31,247 bases of DNA. It comes from an uncultured Eubacteriales bacterium (GTDB taxonomy: Bacteria; Bacillota; Clostridia; Lachnospirales; Lachnospiraceae). How positions within the stretch are numbered: the stretch's first letter is position 1; each line of letters starts with the position of its first letter. Shown in pieces: positions 1 to 7,740 of the stretch. Made by a program: the position numbers and the translations under genes. The stretch covers positions 1 through 31,247 of the forward strand of contig URND01000023.1 of NCBI GenBank assembly GCA_900549105.1, in the 5' to 3' direction. Below the pieces are notes generated by a model, which saw only the letters and a list, made by a program, of their open reading frames with translations, had not been told where the DNA came from and searched no databases.

Positions 1-211
1 CAAAATTATTATTCACACATTTTCTTTTAGGTGGAACTTTTTCTGGAAGTTCACATTTAACAAATACGTTTAAATGAGAAAGAACTGTCTCATAAAAGTA
101 TCCTGTCATATCCTGTTGCTTTTTTACATCATATCCCATGCTCTCTATTTCCCAATAGTCACAAGAAACTATCAAAATTTGATCTTCTGAATTAAAACTT
201 ACTACTTTCAC
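1..211 (-). CDS. Unrecognised protein, N-terminal 70 codons (runs off the left edge)
   Basis: An open frame starts at a GTG at 209-211 and stays open to the window edge. The GTG is preceded at good spacing by GGAG. An ATG one base upstream is immediately followed by TGA, so GTG is the sensible start. The peptide begins VKVVSFNSEDQILIV and contains several Cys residues and a lysine/proline-rich stretch near the edge. I recognise no family. It begins 15 bases after the stop of the AlaRS-like gene, has the same AT-rich composition, and is probably the next gene of the same operon. Any acyltransferase or export gene of the pathway would lie further left, outside this window. Confidence 0.6.
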   Translation of the reverse strand, partial: MKVVSFNSEDQILIVSCDYWEIESMGYDVKKQQDMTGYFYETVLSHLNVFVKCELPEKVPPKRKCVNNNF

Positions 212-226
212 ATTATTTCTCCGTTT

Positions 227-1297
227 TCATTTTTTATAGTAGAAGGATTCATAGTCAGAAAAAATACTACCCGAAAAGTGTTTTGGAAAATTATACCCCT
301 CGGCTACATACTCTTGTTTTAATAGACAGTAATCGATTTCCGACCTTAGAATTCGAATTGTTTGCTCATAGGTTAACTTAGGTTTTATAAACTTTTTATA
401 ATAAGTATAATATCTTAGTGCTCTTAGATTCAAATATCGTTCCAGGCCAATATTAGGCGCTTGTGATATAAGCATTCTGGAATACTTTCCTACCCCATTG
501 GCAGCTGGAATGATTCCACTCATTATCAACAACACAGCAGTTCTAATTCTATCGCATTCCTTAATATTTGAATGAATAATATCATATTTATCTACTATAG
601 GATCAAAAAAGAATTTTCCTCCATTAATCACCCACAATAGTCTTTCATAACCAAAACCAAAATCTGAGATCAAGAATTTTTGTTCTCCGTTCACATATTG
701 ATACAAATTGGCTTGTCCAATTTCTATCCCTTTATATTGAAATTCAATCCCTAGACCATCGAAAGCATTTGTTTTTTTCTTAAAAACAAGTTGTATACCA
801 CTAGAATGCAACGATAATTTTGATAGTATAGTAATCCATAAGTCGATATGATGCATATATTCATCCATAGTGGTATTCACATCAACAAGGCAAATATTAA
901 CAAAAGAAGAAAGAAAACCCTCTATTACACCACAGTCGGAAAGGCCATTTAATCTTATTACTGGCTGAAAAGAATAGTAACTGACATGATCAGGCATTGT
1001 ATTAAAATCTATCTGATTAATGACAGTTTGATAACCAGCAATTATCAAATCCGTATCTGATTTTTCATTTTTCAAGGATTTCAATTCCATTTTTTCAAAT
1101 GAACTCGTCGCAAATAACACATGGAGTTTTTCATAAAAAAAGCTGTCGTCCACAAGATATTTCCGGTGTTCTTTAGAAAAAAACTCTTGAATATAATTCT
1201 TTTCCAAAGCTTCTTTCGTCTCATGTTTTAAAGTCCAACCTTTTTGACTGAAATACTCAACAATCATTTTTTTGAAATTTTCATATTTCCAATCCAT
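227..1297 (-). CDS. Stand-alone alanyl-tRNA synthetase-like (class II aaRS fold) protein
   Basis: 356 aa resembling the N-terminal catalytic and middle part of alanyl-tRNA synthetase, without the editing and C-Ala domains of the usual ~870-aa enzyme. Visible parallels: an N-terminal helix like the AlaRS start (residues 6-21), FATSSFEKM (62-70) at the motif 1 position, QPVIR (111-115) at motif 2 with the conserved Arg115, GFGYER (214-219) at motif 3 with Arg219, and DRIRTAVLLIMSGIIP...G..SRMLI (249-277), matching the AlaRS segment DHIRA..LI.DG..P.N.GRGYVLRR. Both ATP-contacting arginines are retained, so amino acid activation is plausible; whether it charges tRNA is unknown. The ATG overlaps the preceding kinase gene by 17 bp and has a GGAG ribosome site. 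Function is inferred from motifs only; a dedicated aminoacylating or amino-acid-activating role in the pathway fits the context. Confidence 0.72.
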   Translation of the reverse strand: MDWKYENFKKMIVEYFSQKGWTLKHETKEALEKNYIQEFFSKEHRKYLVDDSFFYEKLHVLFATSSFEKMELKSLKNEKSDTDLIIAGYQTVINQIDFNTMPDHVSYYSFQPVIRLNGLSDCGVIEGFLSSFVNICLVDVNTTMDEYMHHIDLWITILSKLSLHSSGIQLVFKKKTNAFDGLGIEFQYKGIEIGQANLYQYVNGEQKFLISDFGFGYERLLWVINGGKFFFDPIVDKYDIIHSNIKECDRIRTAVLLIMSGIIPAANGVGKYSRMLISQAPNIGLERYLNLRALRYYTYYKKFIKPKLTYEQTIRILRSEIDYCLLKQEYVAEGYNFPKHFSGSIFSDYESFYYKK

Positions 1298-2078
1298 TAT
1301 TCATTAATCTCCATAAGCGATAATTAAGTTGCATCATGAGAGACAATTCACTATCATCATTATCGACAAACAATGTATCAAACATACGATAACAAGAATC
1401 CAAAAAAAGCAGCGGCAAAAAATCTTTAGACTCTAGTTTAAAAGCCCGGGTCATAAAAGTATATCTATATTCAAATTCACTTTCTGCCAATATCCCGTAT
1501 AATTCTTCTTCAAAAAATTTTACATATTCATACATCACTGGACCTAATACTGGCGAAAGATCAATTAGTTTAATCTGATTATCATCGACGCAAATCATAT
1601 TTCTACGATGCACATCACCATGTAACAAATACAAGTCTCCACAAAATTGCTTTTTTATTTCTATAAGATATTGATTAATTATTTCCTCCAATTGGTATTC
1701 TTTTATTCGCGTATCATCGCATCTTTCAATAATAGATACAAATTTATCAGAATAATTAATCAACTTGAAACTATCAGGCCGTTTTATTCTGTACAAAGTA
1801 GGAATCCATTTTTGAAAAAATGCGCTTGATCGGTAAATCCGCTCCTCAAAAGATTCTATTTCATTTAATGATACGCCTTCTAAATACTCCATAATAATAG
1901 AGTTATTACACAAATCAACTTTATATATTTTGCAAAGTAATTCATGATCAAAATAACTATCAAATTTATTAACTAATCTTATATTTTCATCATCATAATC
2001 AATTTTTAAAATAGCCGGCTTATTATCTTTTTGAATCAAATAAATTTCGCCATATTTTGTTGTACATATTTTTTTCAT
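1281..2078 (-). CDS. APH-fold small-molecule phosphotransferase (aminoglycoside-kinase-like)
   Basis: 265 aa from the ATG at 2078; a TTG further upstream (2126) would overlap the previous gene and add residues without family character, and no clear ribosome site settles the choice. Kinase features: ILKID with the ATP lysine (about residue 25), a hinge-like IIMEYLEG, the catalytic loop HGDVHRRN (153-160, Asp155 and Asn160), and IDLSP (172-176) with the metal-binding Asp. The GPVMYEY segment after it parallels the corresponding part of the other kinase at 4459-5385, suggesting related substrates. Family members phosphorylate hydroxyls of aminoglycosides, choline, homoserine and other small molecules. 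Here it could be a tailoring kinase or a self-resistance enzyme. It starts 4 bases after the upstream stop and overlaps the AlaRS-like gene downstream. Confidence 0.72.
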   Translation of the reverse strand: MKKICTTKYGEIYLIQKDNKPAILKIDYDDENIRLVNKFDSYFDHELLCKIYKVDLCNNSIIMEYLEGVSLNEIESFEERIYRSSAFFQKWIPTLYRIKRPDSFKLINYSDKFVSIIERCDDTRIKEYQLEEIINQYLIEIKKQFCGDLYLLHGDVHRRNMICVDDNQIKLIDLSPVLGPVMYEYVKFFEEELYGILAESEFEYRYTFMTRAFKLESKDFLPLLFLDSCYRMFDTLFVDNDDSELSLMMQLNYRLWRLMNNGLEI

Positions 2079-2082
2079 AGTT

Positions 2083-3144
2083 TTAGTAAACTGATTGATA
2101 AAAGAAATCTGCATTAGAAGATTCAATCATTTTCTCTTTAGAATTCAAAAATAAATCTAGTGCTTGGTACGCAAACATTGCACACCATGCGTTATAATAA
2201 TTATTAGGAGTATCCTTTTCAAAAAAACAGATGTATCCTTCATCATAAAAATTATCAATCAAATAATCAACTAATTTCTCAATAGCTGAATATTCTGACT
2301 TTGTCAGTTTTCCATACGAATAGAGTATACTTCCTATCCTTATCTGTTGAGATAACACATCCGATCTCATATATTCTTTCGTTGTAGAATTGTTTGAAAT
2401 AGTCCCTTGGGCTAATAATTGAATGTAGATACTAGTCACATAATCTATAATACTCGTATCCTTAATAAAATTTTTTCCACTTAAGAGAAGAAGTCCTTCT
2501 AAATAGTAAAAAATAGGATGGCTATCTTTTTTTATCAGTTCTTCAAATTTAATACATTTCAATGCATCGACAGTTTTTTCTGTGCAATGATTATCCCATT
2601 GTGGAATTCCGCAAAGATTTGCTGCTACTTTCACTAAATGAACATCAAAAGTTGTTGACCATTTTTGAGGAAGAGGTTCGCTAGCAGAAGTATACACAGA
2701 GGTAAGAATACCAGACGGACTTATAAATTTATTTACAATCTCTAGATATTCTGCCATTACTGATGAAACAGAAACAATATCTTTGACATCATCTAGTCCT
2801 CTAATAATCATTGCTATGTCAAATGCAAATAATGCATTATTTCTCCAATCTTCATAAGTCCCAAGAGTATATCTCGTTTTCAGCCCCGTAGTAATAGTAG
2901 TATTAAGCCAATCAACATGATTTTTGATTATATTCTCAATACGTTTTTTTTCAGTTGTATTTTGTTCTCTCTTATATACGTATGCACAAAAAGAAAGAAA
3001 ATATCCTGTTATCTCACCATACACGTAATCTGCTTTATGTGTATTACTTCGAAGCCATCCAACCATACCTTGGTGTTTTGTGTATTCAGACATAGAAAAC
3101 AATTTACTTTTAATTTCGTTAGTTAGTATTTGTAGATTATTCAT
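2083..3144 (-). CDS. Predicted alpha/alpha-toroid protein of unknown function
   Basis: 353 aa from the ATG at 3144, which overlaps the end of the glycosyltransferase gene (ATGAATAA) and has GGGA about 9 bases upstream; earlier ATGs at 3159 and 3150 are possible. The sequence is a succession of helices with aromatic-rich turns (WLRSNTHKADYVYGEITGYF near the N-terminus, NNYYNAWCAMFAYQALDLF near the C-terminus). This pattern resembles six-hairpin or alpha/alpha-toroid proteins found in polysaccharide and capsule loci. No catalytic signature is certain: no LanC zinc triad (Cys..Cys-His) is evident and there is no signal peptide. It could bind or process a glycan or glycoside intermediate. The gene is embedded between the GT4 and kinase genes with overlaps, so it probably belongs to the same pathway. 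Confidence 0.6.
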   Translation of the reverse strand: MNNLQILTNEIKSKLFSMSEYTKHQGMVGWLRSNTHKADYVYGEITGYFLSFCAYVYKREQNTTEKKRIENIIKNHVDWLNTTITTGLKTRYTLGTYEDWRNNALFAFDIAMIIRGLDDVKDIVSVSSVMAEYLEIVNKFISPSGILTSVYTSASEPLPQKWSTTFDVHLVKVAANLCGIPQWDNHCTEKTVDALKCIKFEELIKKDSHPIFYYLEGLLLLSGKNFIKDTSIIDYVTSIYIQLLAQGTISNNSTTKEYMRSDVLSQQIRIGSILYSYGKLTKSEYSAIEKLVDYLIDNFYDEGYICFFEKDTPNNYYNAWCAMFAYQALDLFLNSKEKMIESSNADFFYQSVY

Positions 3145-4357
3145 AAGCATTAATCCCATTTCTATCTTTATTTTCAGCTAGCAATTCATGATATACTCTT
3201 ACTTCTGCTAAAGCAACTTGATTCCAATCAGAATAATTCTCCAAAACAAACTTATTTGCATTATAGGAATAATCTTCCGTCCATAAATCAAGCATATTAA
3301 TCGCCACATTTGCGAATCTTTGAATATTTCGGTATTCAACCTTTTCAACTGGAGCATTCTTATAAATAATCCGAGCAAATGGGGTATTATAGGTAACTGC
3401 ACATAACCCACATGCTAATGCTTCCAGTAAACAGAAAGAAAAAGTATCTCCTGTAAGCGATGGATACAAAAAAATCTTTGCTTTCTTTAATTCTTTGTAT
3501 TTCTTATCATCAGATAGCCAACCAGCAAATGAAATATTGTCTTCAAGCTGCAAATCCTTTATTCGTTTCAACGCATCAGTCTTTTCTTTATCATACAAAA
3601 AATCACCTATGATACGAATTGTAAATCGAGGATTTATTTTTTTTATTTCCGAAGAAATTTCTATAAGATCAAAAATGCCTTTGCTCGTTTCGAGTTTTGA
3701 CATAAAAATAAAATCATATATTTTATCGTTCTGAACTATACTATCAATTTCATTTACATCTAATGCATACCCCGGATATGCGTGAAAAAAACTCAAACCA
3801 GGAAAATATGTATTTAAGTAATAGGTTACCGTCTCATTTATTGAAATAATATTAAATTTGGTTATGTATTCCCTTGCGTTATATGCCTTTGCAGCAAGAT
3901 AATCGGCAATCATTGAATTGCTTTCTTTCTGAAGCCTCAGTTCTATATCTTGCTCATAGATAGTTGGAAACGGAAGAGCATCAACAAAAGGCATTGAATG
4001 TAATACTACAGCGAATTTACAATAACTAAAATCAATCTCATTAAATAAGAGCACTGCTAAATCCCACAACTCCCAGCCTAAAACACATAATTGAGTTTTG
4101 TTTTGATAAAGAAAATCTGTAATTTGCGAAGATAGACGGTCACAATCAACGATTGACCACCCTTCAGTTTCATAATGCACAATCTCGTACTTAATGTTGT
4201 TAAGGGCAAATGTTCGCTTACAAAGATCATCCGGTTCTTGCAAAGATATAACCGTCAAATCAACAGCCTTTGCTATCGCTGGTAGAATATTCACTAATCG
4301 GAATACAGGTCCACGACCCGAAGCCAAATCAAAATTCGATACAATTGTAATTTTCAT
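3137..4357 (-). CDS. Glycosyltransferase, GT4-like GT-B fold
   Basis: 406 aa. The N-terminal half starts with a Rossmann strand (MKITIVSNFDLASGRGP), as in GT-B enzymes that bind the acceptor near a Gly-rich loop. The C-terminal half has the GT4 signature region: FIFMSKLETSKGIFDLIEI, IRIIGD, ISFAGWLSDDKKYKELKKAKIFLYPS, then DTFSFCLLEALACGLCAVTY, corresponding to the EX7E sugar-nucleotide-binding motif with the first Glu replaced (DTFSFCLLE). No membrane segment is seen; it is probably cytoplasmic. It probably transfers a sugar from an NDP donor, and UDP-ManNAc made by the neighbouring 2-epimerase is an obvious candidate. Start: ATG with GGGGGAT upstream. It follows a gap of about 100 bp after the kinase gene and is coupled to the toroid gene by an 8-bp overlap. 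Confidence 0.82.
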   Translation of the reverse strand: MKITIVSNFDLASGRGPVFRLVNILPAIAKAVDLTVISLQEPDDLCKRTFALNNIKYEIVHYETEGWSIVDCDRLSSQITDFLYQNKTQLCVLGWELWDLAVLLFNEIDFSYCKFAVVLHSMPFVDALPFPTIYEQDIELRLQKESNSMIADYLAAKAYNAREYITKFNIISINETVTYYLNTYFPGLSFFHAYPGYALDVNEIDSIVQNDKIYDFIFMSKLETSKGIFDLIEISSEIKKINPRFTIRIIGDFLYDKEKTDALKRIKDLQLEDNISFAGWLSDDKKYKELKKAKIFLYPSLTGDTFSFCLLEALACGLCAVTYNTPFARIIYKNAPVEKVEYRNIQRFANVAINMLDLWTEDYSYNANKFVLENYSDWNQVALAEVRVYHELLAENKDRNGINAYE

Positions 4358-4458
4358 AGATATCCCCCAGATAATTCAAAGAATTTTTTAGTGTACGTGA
4401 GAGCACTTATCATATTTTACGTTTTCGCAGATAACCATAGTCAACCAATTCCTCCAAC
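4358..4458 (-). other. Intergenic gap with possible C-terminal gene remnant or leader peptide
   Basis: This is the only sizeable gap inside the compact operon apart from the hairpin after serS. Reading the minus strand just after the upstream kinase stop, one frame encodes RLEELVDYGYLRKRKI and then TGA. It looks like the tail of a protein but has no ATG; a TTG within it is possible. It may be a remnant of a deleted gene or chance. A GGGGGAT ribosome site for the glycosyltransferase lies at the low-coordinate end. I see no convincing promoter or terminator. Confidence 0.25.
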
Positions 4459-5385
4459 CTACAATGCTAATAATTCTATCGCTTTCCATGTTCTTTTTGT
4501 CCATACTAAAGCATCCAAGATTTCCTCATAAGTATTCCCTTCGCAAAATGTATTGCAGGCCCTCATAGTCACATCGAATCCTATAGCTGACAAAACTTTA
4601 CGAAAATCACATTTATCACAAGCTACTTTATGAATGATTTCACTAAGTTGATCATATACTTCATTTTCACGTATGTAGGTTCCAATGAAACGTGCGTATT
4701 CAACTTCAAAAGGAGCCGTATACCCAATAGGATCAATAAGATAAGTATTCTGTGAATCACACAGAATATTATGAATATGCGCATCACCATGGATAAAAAA
4801 TATTTTTTTCTTTTCAATACTTCTATAATAAAAAAGAGCTTTTTCAATCATGGGTAGAAATTCATCAAGTTTATTATCTGATTGTTTTAAAATAGTTGCT
4901 TTTGCATTAGATAATGAGGCGTAAAATGCCTGATCATACGAATACCTTTCAATATCCCACAGAACTTCTCGACGTTGAAAATACATCGTATTAAATAGTA
5001 CAGAAATCGGTTCCAAACTCTCAATGGGTCGATTGAAAATTCTACGTAATAAAAAACCTCCTAAGTCAAGATCATAATCATATAATGTTACCATATTGCT
5101 ATAAGATAGTTTCTCATAACATAAAATCTCTTGTTCCAATCTACTACAGCAAGGAGGAACCAGTTTCAAAACAATATCGCCGTAGATCTCACTTTTCCCA
5201 TATAAAATACATCCAAAACGAGCACTTGGTTCACTTCCAATAATGGATAAGTGCCATTTATTAGATAATAATTCAACAATATTTTCTATGTTACTAATCC
5301 ACTTTTGAGCTTCTTGACCATAATTTGATATTAAATAAGAGATAGTATTCTCTTCAATCGAAACTTTAAATTTCGTACCTAGCAT
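4459..5385 (-). CDS. Streptomycin 6-kinase/hydroxyurea phosphotransferase-like APH enzyme
   Basis: 308 aa. The layout matches the APH(6)/hydroxyurea kinase group: an N-terminal segment with many aromatics, IVLKLV with the ATP lysine (about Lys74), an acidic helix SRLEQEILCYEKL (81-93), the catalytic loop HGDAHIHN (199-206, Asp201, Asn206) and LIDPIGY (216-222), like the AIDPKG motif of that group. Known members phosphorylate aminoglycoside sugars. In this cluster it could phosphorylate a sugar intermediate or inactivate the product inside the producer. The ATG overlaps the stop of the SAM synthetase gene, indicating translational coupling. It shares the HGD..H..N and post-DFG-like pattern with the kinase at 1281-2078, so the two may act on related compounds. 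Confidence 0.75.
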   Translation of the reverse strand: MLGTKFKVSIEENTISYLISNYGQEAQKWISNIENIVELLSNKWHLSIIGSEPSARFGCILYGKSEIYGDIVLKLVPPCCSRLEQEILCYEKLSYSNMVTLYDYDLDLGGFLLRRIFNRPIESLEPISVLFNTMYFQRREVLWDIERYSYDQAFYASLSNAKATILKQSDNKLDEFLPMIEKALFYYRSIEKKKIFFIHGDAHIHNILCDSQNTYLIDPIGYTAPFEVEYARFIGTYIRENEVYDQLSEIIHKVACDKCDFRKVLSAIGFDVTMRACNTFCEGNTYEEILDALVWTKRTWKAIELLAL

Positions 5386-6593
5386 AATGGATATTCTCCA
5401 TTAAGAATTTTCTGTGTGATTCCCGCAAAATCATTAAGAACATTTTCTGCTAATGTATTTATCATATTAATGTCCACATTTTCTTTATCTCCGCTAAGAA
5501 TAATACTCCATGGATTAGATAATGCATGCCCACTTTGTCCAATAAGCATTACATTGGCATCCACTCCTAATTGTTCATAAATCACTTTAGATATTTCCCA
5601 TGCTGCAATACTATACATTTTTCCGGTATGGTATACTGGATTTTTTCCACAAATCCCCTCCATGGTGTATGGACGAAATGGCGTAATGAGTCCTCCCATG
5701 CGGTTTCCTCTTCCAACAAATCCCTCATCTCCCATTTCTACAGATGACCCCGTCGCTGTCAAATATAAATCTGTACTATTTCCAATGCGATCACGTGCAT
5801 TTATTAATACAGAATAGTTTTTATCTGGTGCAAGTTCTTTTAATCTGGTTTCAATATAATCATATAAAAATTCCTTATTAGTCACATACTCATTGATGGA
5901 ATTAACGTGAGATGCCAATTGAGGTATAGCCATGGTAAAGTGAAGATCGTTTTCCATTTTACATCCCATTATTTTTATATCAGAACCAATCCATGGATAC
6001 AGAGAATGAAAACGCTTAGAATTCAATTCCTTTTCAATTTCCCACACACATTTTTCTAAAAGTCTTTTATTATAAAATGCTGTACCCAAAGAAGTATCAT
6101 TACAATTCAAATTTTTTAGTTCAGATAAGTCTTCCAATGTCTGTGGAGCAAACCAACGATTACGCAGACTAGACTCAGCACCCACCGATCCAGGACTACT
6201 TCCTGTTGCAACCTCATAAATTATTCTCAAATCTTTTTCTGGGTCAATTCCGTATAATCTATCTGCTAGAAATGTCTTAGTGGTATTCTCAAGCATTTCC
6301 TGTAAAGGGATCACTTCCGACCCAAATTGATAAGAAGCTCTTCCATTTAATAAAACTCTTATAGGACTCTTAATTCGATATTTCCCAAATTCAAGTTTTG
6401 TTTCTCCCCCCATTAATCCCACTTTATCAAAGTTGTGATGAAGAACTGCACCAAAATGTGACTTTGAATAATTCGAATATACTCTGGATAATTCTTCTGC
6501 TAAATCATCAGCAATGGTATCCGGATGACCATATCCTTTTCGTTCAACTATTTCAAAGTTGCCTTCATTATGAAATACATACTGAGAGTTCAT
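5379..6593 (-). CDS. S-adenosylmethionine synthetase, archaeal type
   Basis: 404 aa from the ATG at 6593, which has a strong GGGGGAAG ribosome site; a TTG 33 bases upstream lies next to the preceding gene and would add an odd leader. Archaeal-type methionine adenosyltransferase motifs are clear: ERKGYGHPD (17-25), GGETKLEFG, ATGSSPGS, then TGSSVEMGDEGFVGRGNRMGGLITPFRP and GKNPVYHTGKMY. It makes SAM from ATP and methionine. This family is distinct from bacterial MetK and is uncommon in Firmicutes, so here it is probably a dedicated supplier to the cluster, or uses a methionine analogue. SAM would serve the radical SAM protein and any methyltransferase outside the window. The C-terminal part (GQSGHALSNPW) departs from the archaeal pattern I remember and may alter oligomerisation or specificity. 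Confidence 0.88.
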   Translation of the reverse strand: MNSQYVFHNEGNFEIVERKGYGHPDTIADDLAEELSRVYSNYSKSHFGAVLHHNFDKVGLMGGETKLEFGKYRIKSPIRVLLNGRASYQFGSEVIPLQEMLENTTKTFLADRLYGIDPEKDLRIIYEVATGSSPGSVGAESSLRNRWFAPQTLEDLSELKNLNCNDTSLGTAFYNKRLLEKCVWEIEKELNSKRFHSLYPWIGSDIKIMGCKMENDLHFTMAIPQLASHVNSINEYVTNKEFLYDYIETRLKELAPDKNYSVLINARDRIGNSTDLYLTATGSSVEMGDEGFVGRGNRMGGLITPFRPYTMEGICGKNPVYHTGKMYSIAAWEISKVIYEQLGVDANVMLIGQSGHALSNPWSIILSGDKENVDINMINTLAENVLNDFAGITQKILNGEYPLC

Positions 6594-6631
6594 AATCTTC
6601 CCCCTGGCTTCTAATATATTTTCCAAACCAT

Positions 6632-7726
6632 TTATACGTTTTCGACAATAAATCTAGCGATTCTTTTACTTGCACTACCATCTCCGTATGGATTAGTATT
6701 AGGAATCATTTTTTTATATTCTTGAGTATTATCAAGCAATCTTTTACACTCATCATAAATATTTTGAGCAGACGTTCCAATAACTTTTGCGCAACCAGCA
6801 ACTACTCCTTCTTCACGCTCTGAGGATGACCTCATTATTAATACTGGTTTTCCAAAAGATGGAGCTTCTTCTTGTATTCCTCCCGAATCGGTTAAAACAA
6901 AATAACAACGCTTTAAAATATTATGAAAATCGACAACATCTAGTGGTGGTATCAAATGAATATTTTTCATACCTCCAAAAACTGTATAGGCACATTCTTT
7001 AACTATTGGATTTGGATGTACCGGAAACAAAATTTTGACATCCGAATAATCTTGTAATACTTTTTTTATTCCCCGAAACATATCGTACATATTTTCACCT
7101 TGATTTTCTCTTCTATGAGCTGTCAGTAAAATCAGTTTACTTCCTAATGCCCACTCTAGTTCAGGATGAACATATTCATCAATTATAGTTGTCTCGAATG
7201 TATCAATCACCGTATTACCCGTTACTATAATGCTACTGCTATTTTTTCCTTCGTTTAGCAAATTTCGTTTTGCGTTATCCGTAGGGACAAAAAAGTATGA
7301 ACTAATCGCATCAATTGCGACCCTATTAAATTCCTCGGGAAAAGGATCCTTTTCATAAGTACGAAGACCAGCCTCAATATGTCCAACAGGAATATGAAGG
7401 TAAAAAGCCGCAAGTGCTGCGACAAATGCAGAAGACGTATCACCTTGAACTAATACTACATCTGGATTTTCCTCAACTAATACTTCGTGAAATTTTCTCA
7501 AAAGCACTTCGGAGAGATAAAACAAATCTTGCTTAGGTTTCATAATATCAAATGAATACTTCACCGAAATATCAAATAATGATAATATTGGATCAACCAA
7601 TTCTTTATGTTGCCCCGTAAAACAGGTAACGACTTCTATACCACCTTCCTGTGACAATTGACAAATGACTGGAGACATTTTTATTGCTTCAGGACGAGTA
7701 CCTAAAACGACAAATACTTTCTTCAT
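6632..7726 (-). CDS. wecB: UDP-N-acetylglucosamine 2-epimerase (non-hydrolysing)
   Basis: 364 aa, the usual length. It interconverts UDP-GlcNAc and UDP-ManNAc in the cytoplasm. Family motifs: GTRPEAIKM (9-17), VQGDTSS with the acid near residue 96, HIEAGLRT, PFPEEFNR, LLTAHRREN, VHPNP, LTDSGGIQEEAPSFGKPVLIMR. All expected acidic and histidine positions are present, so it should be active. It is upstream of the SAM synthetase gene with a 38-base gap. Its start lies 17 bp from the left end of the inserted IS; the ribosome site GAGGGAAAA is intact. Before the insertion it followed the TIM-barrel gene by about 12 bases. Its expression now depends on read-through from the IS or an outward promoter. 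Confidence 0.93.
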   Translation of the reverse strand: MKKVFVVLGTRPEAIKMSPVICQLSQEGGIEVVTCFTGQHKELVDPILSLFDISVKYSFDIMKPKQDLFYLSEVLLRKFHEVLVEENPDVVLVQGDTSSAFVAALAAFYLHIPVGHIEAGLRTYEKDPFPEEFNRVAIDAISSYFFVPTDNAKRNLLNEGKNSSSIIVTGNTVIDTFETTIIDEYVHPELEWALGSKLILLTAHRRENQGENMYDMFRGIKKVLQDYSDVKILFPVHPNPIVKECAYTVFGGMKNIHLIPPLDVVDFHNILKRCYFVLTDSGGIQEEAPSFGKPVLIMRSSSEREEGVVAGCAKVIGTSAQNIYDECKRLLDNTQEYKKMIPNTNPYGDGSASKRIARFIVENV

Positions 7727-7740
7727 TTTTCCCTCACATT

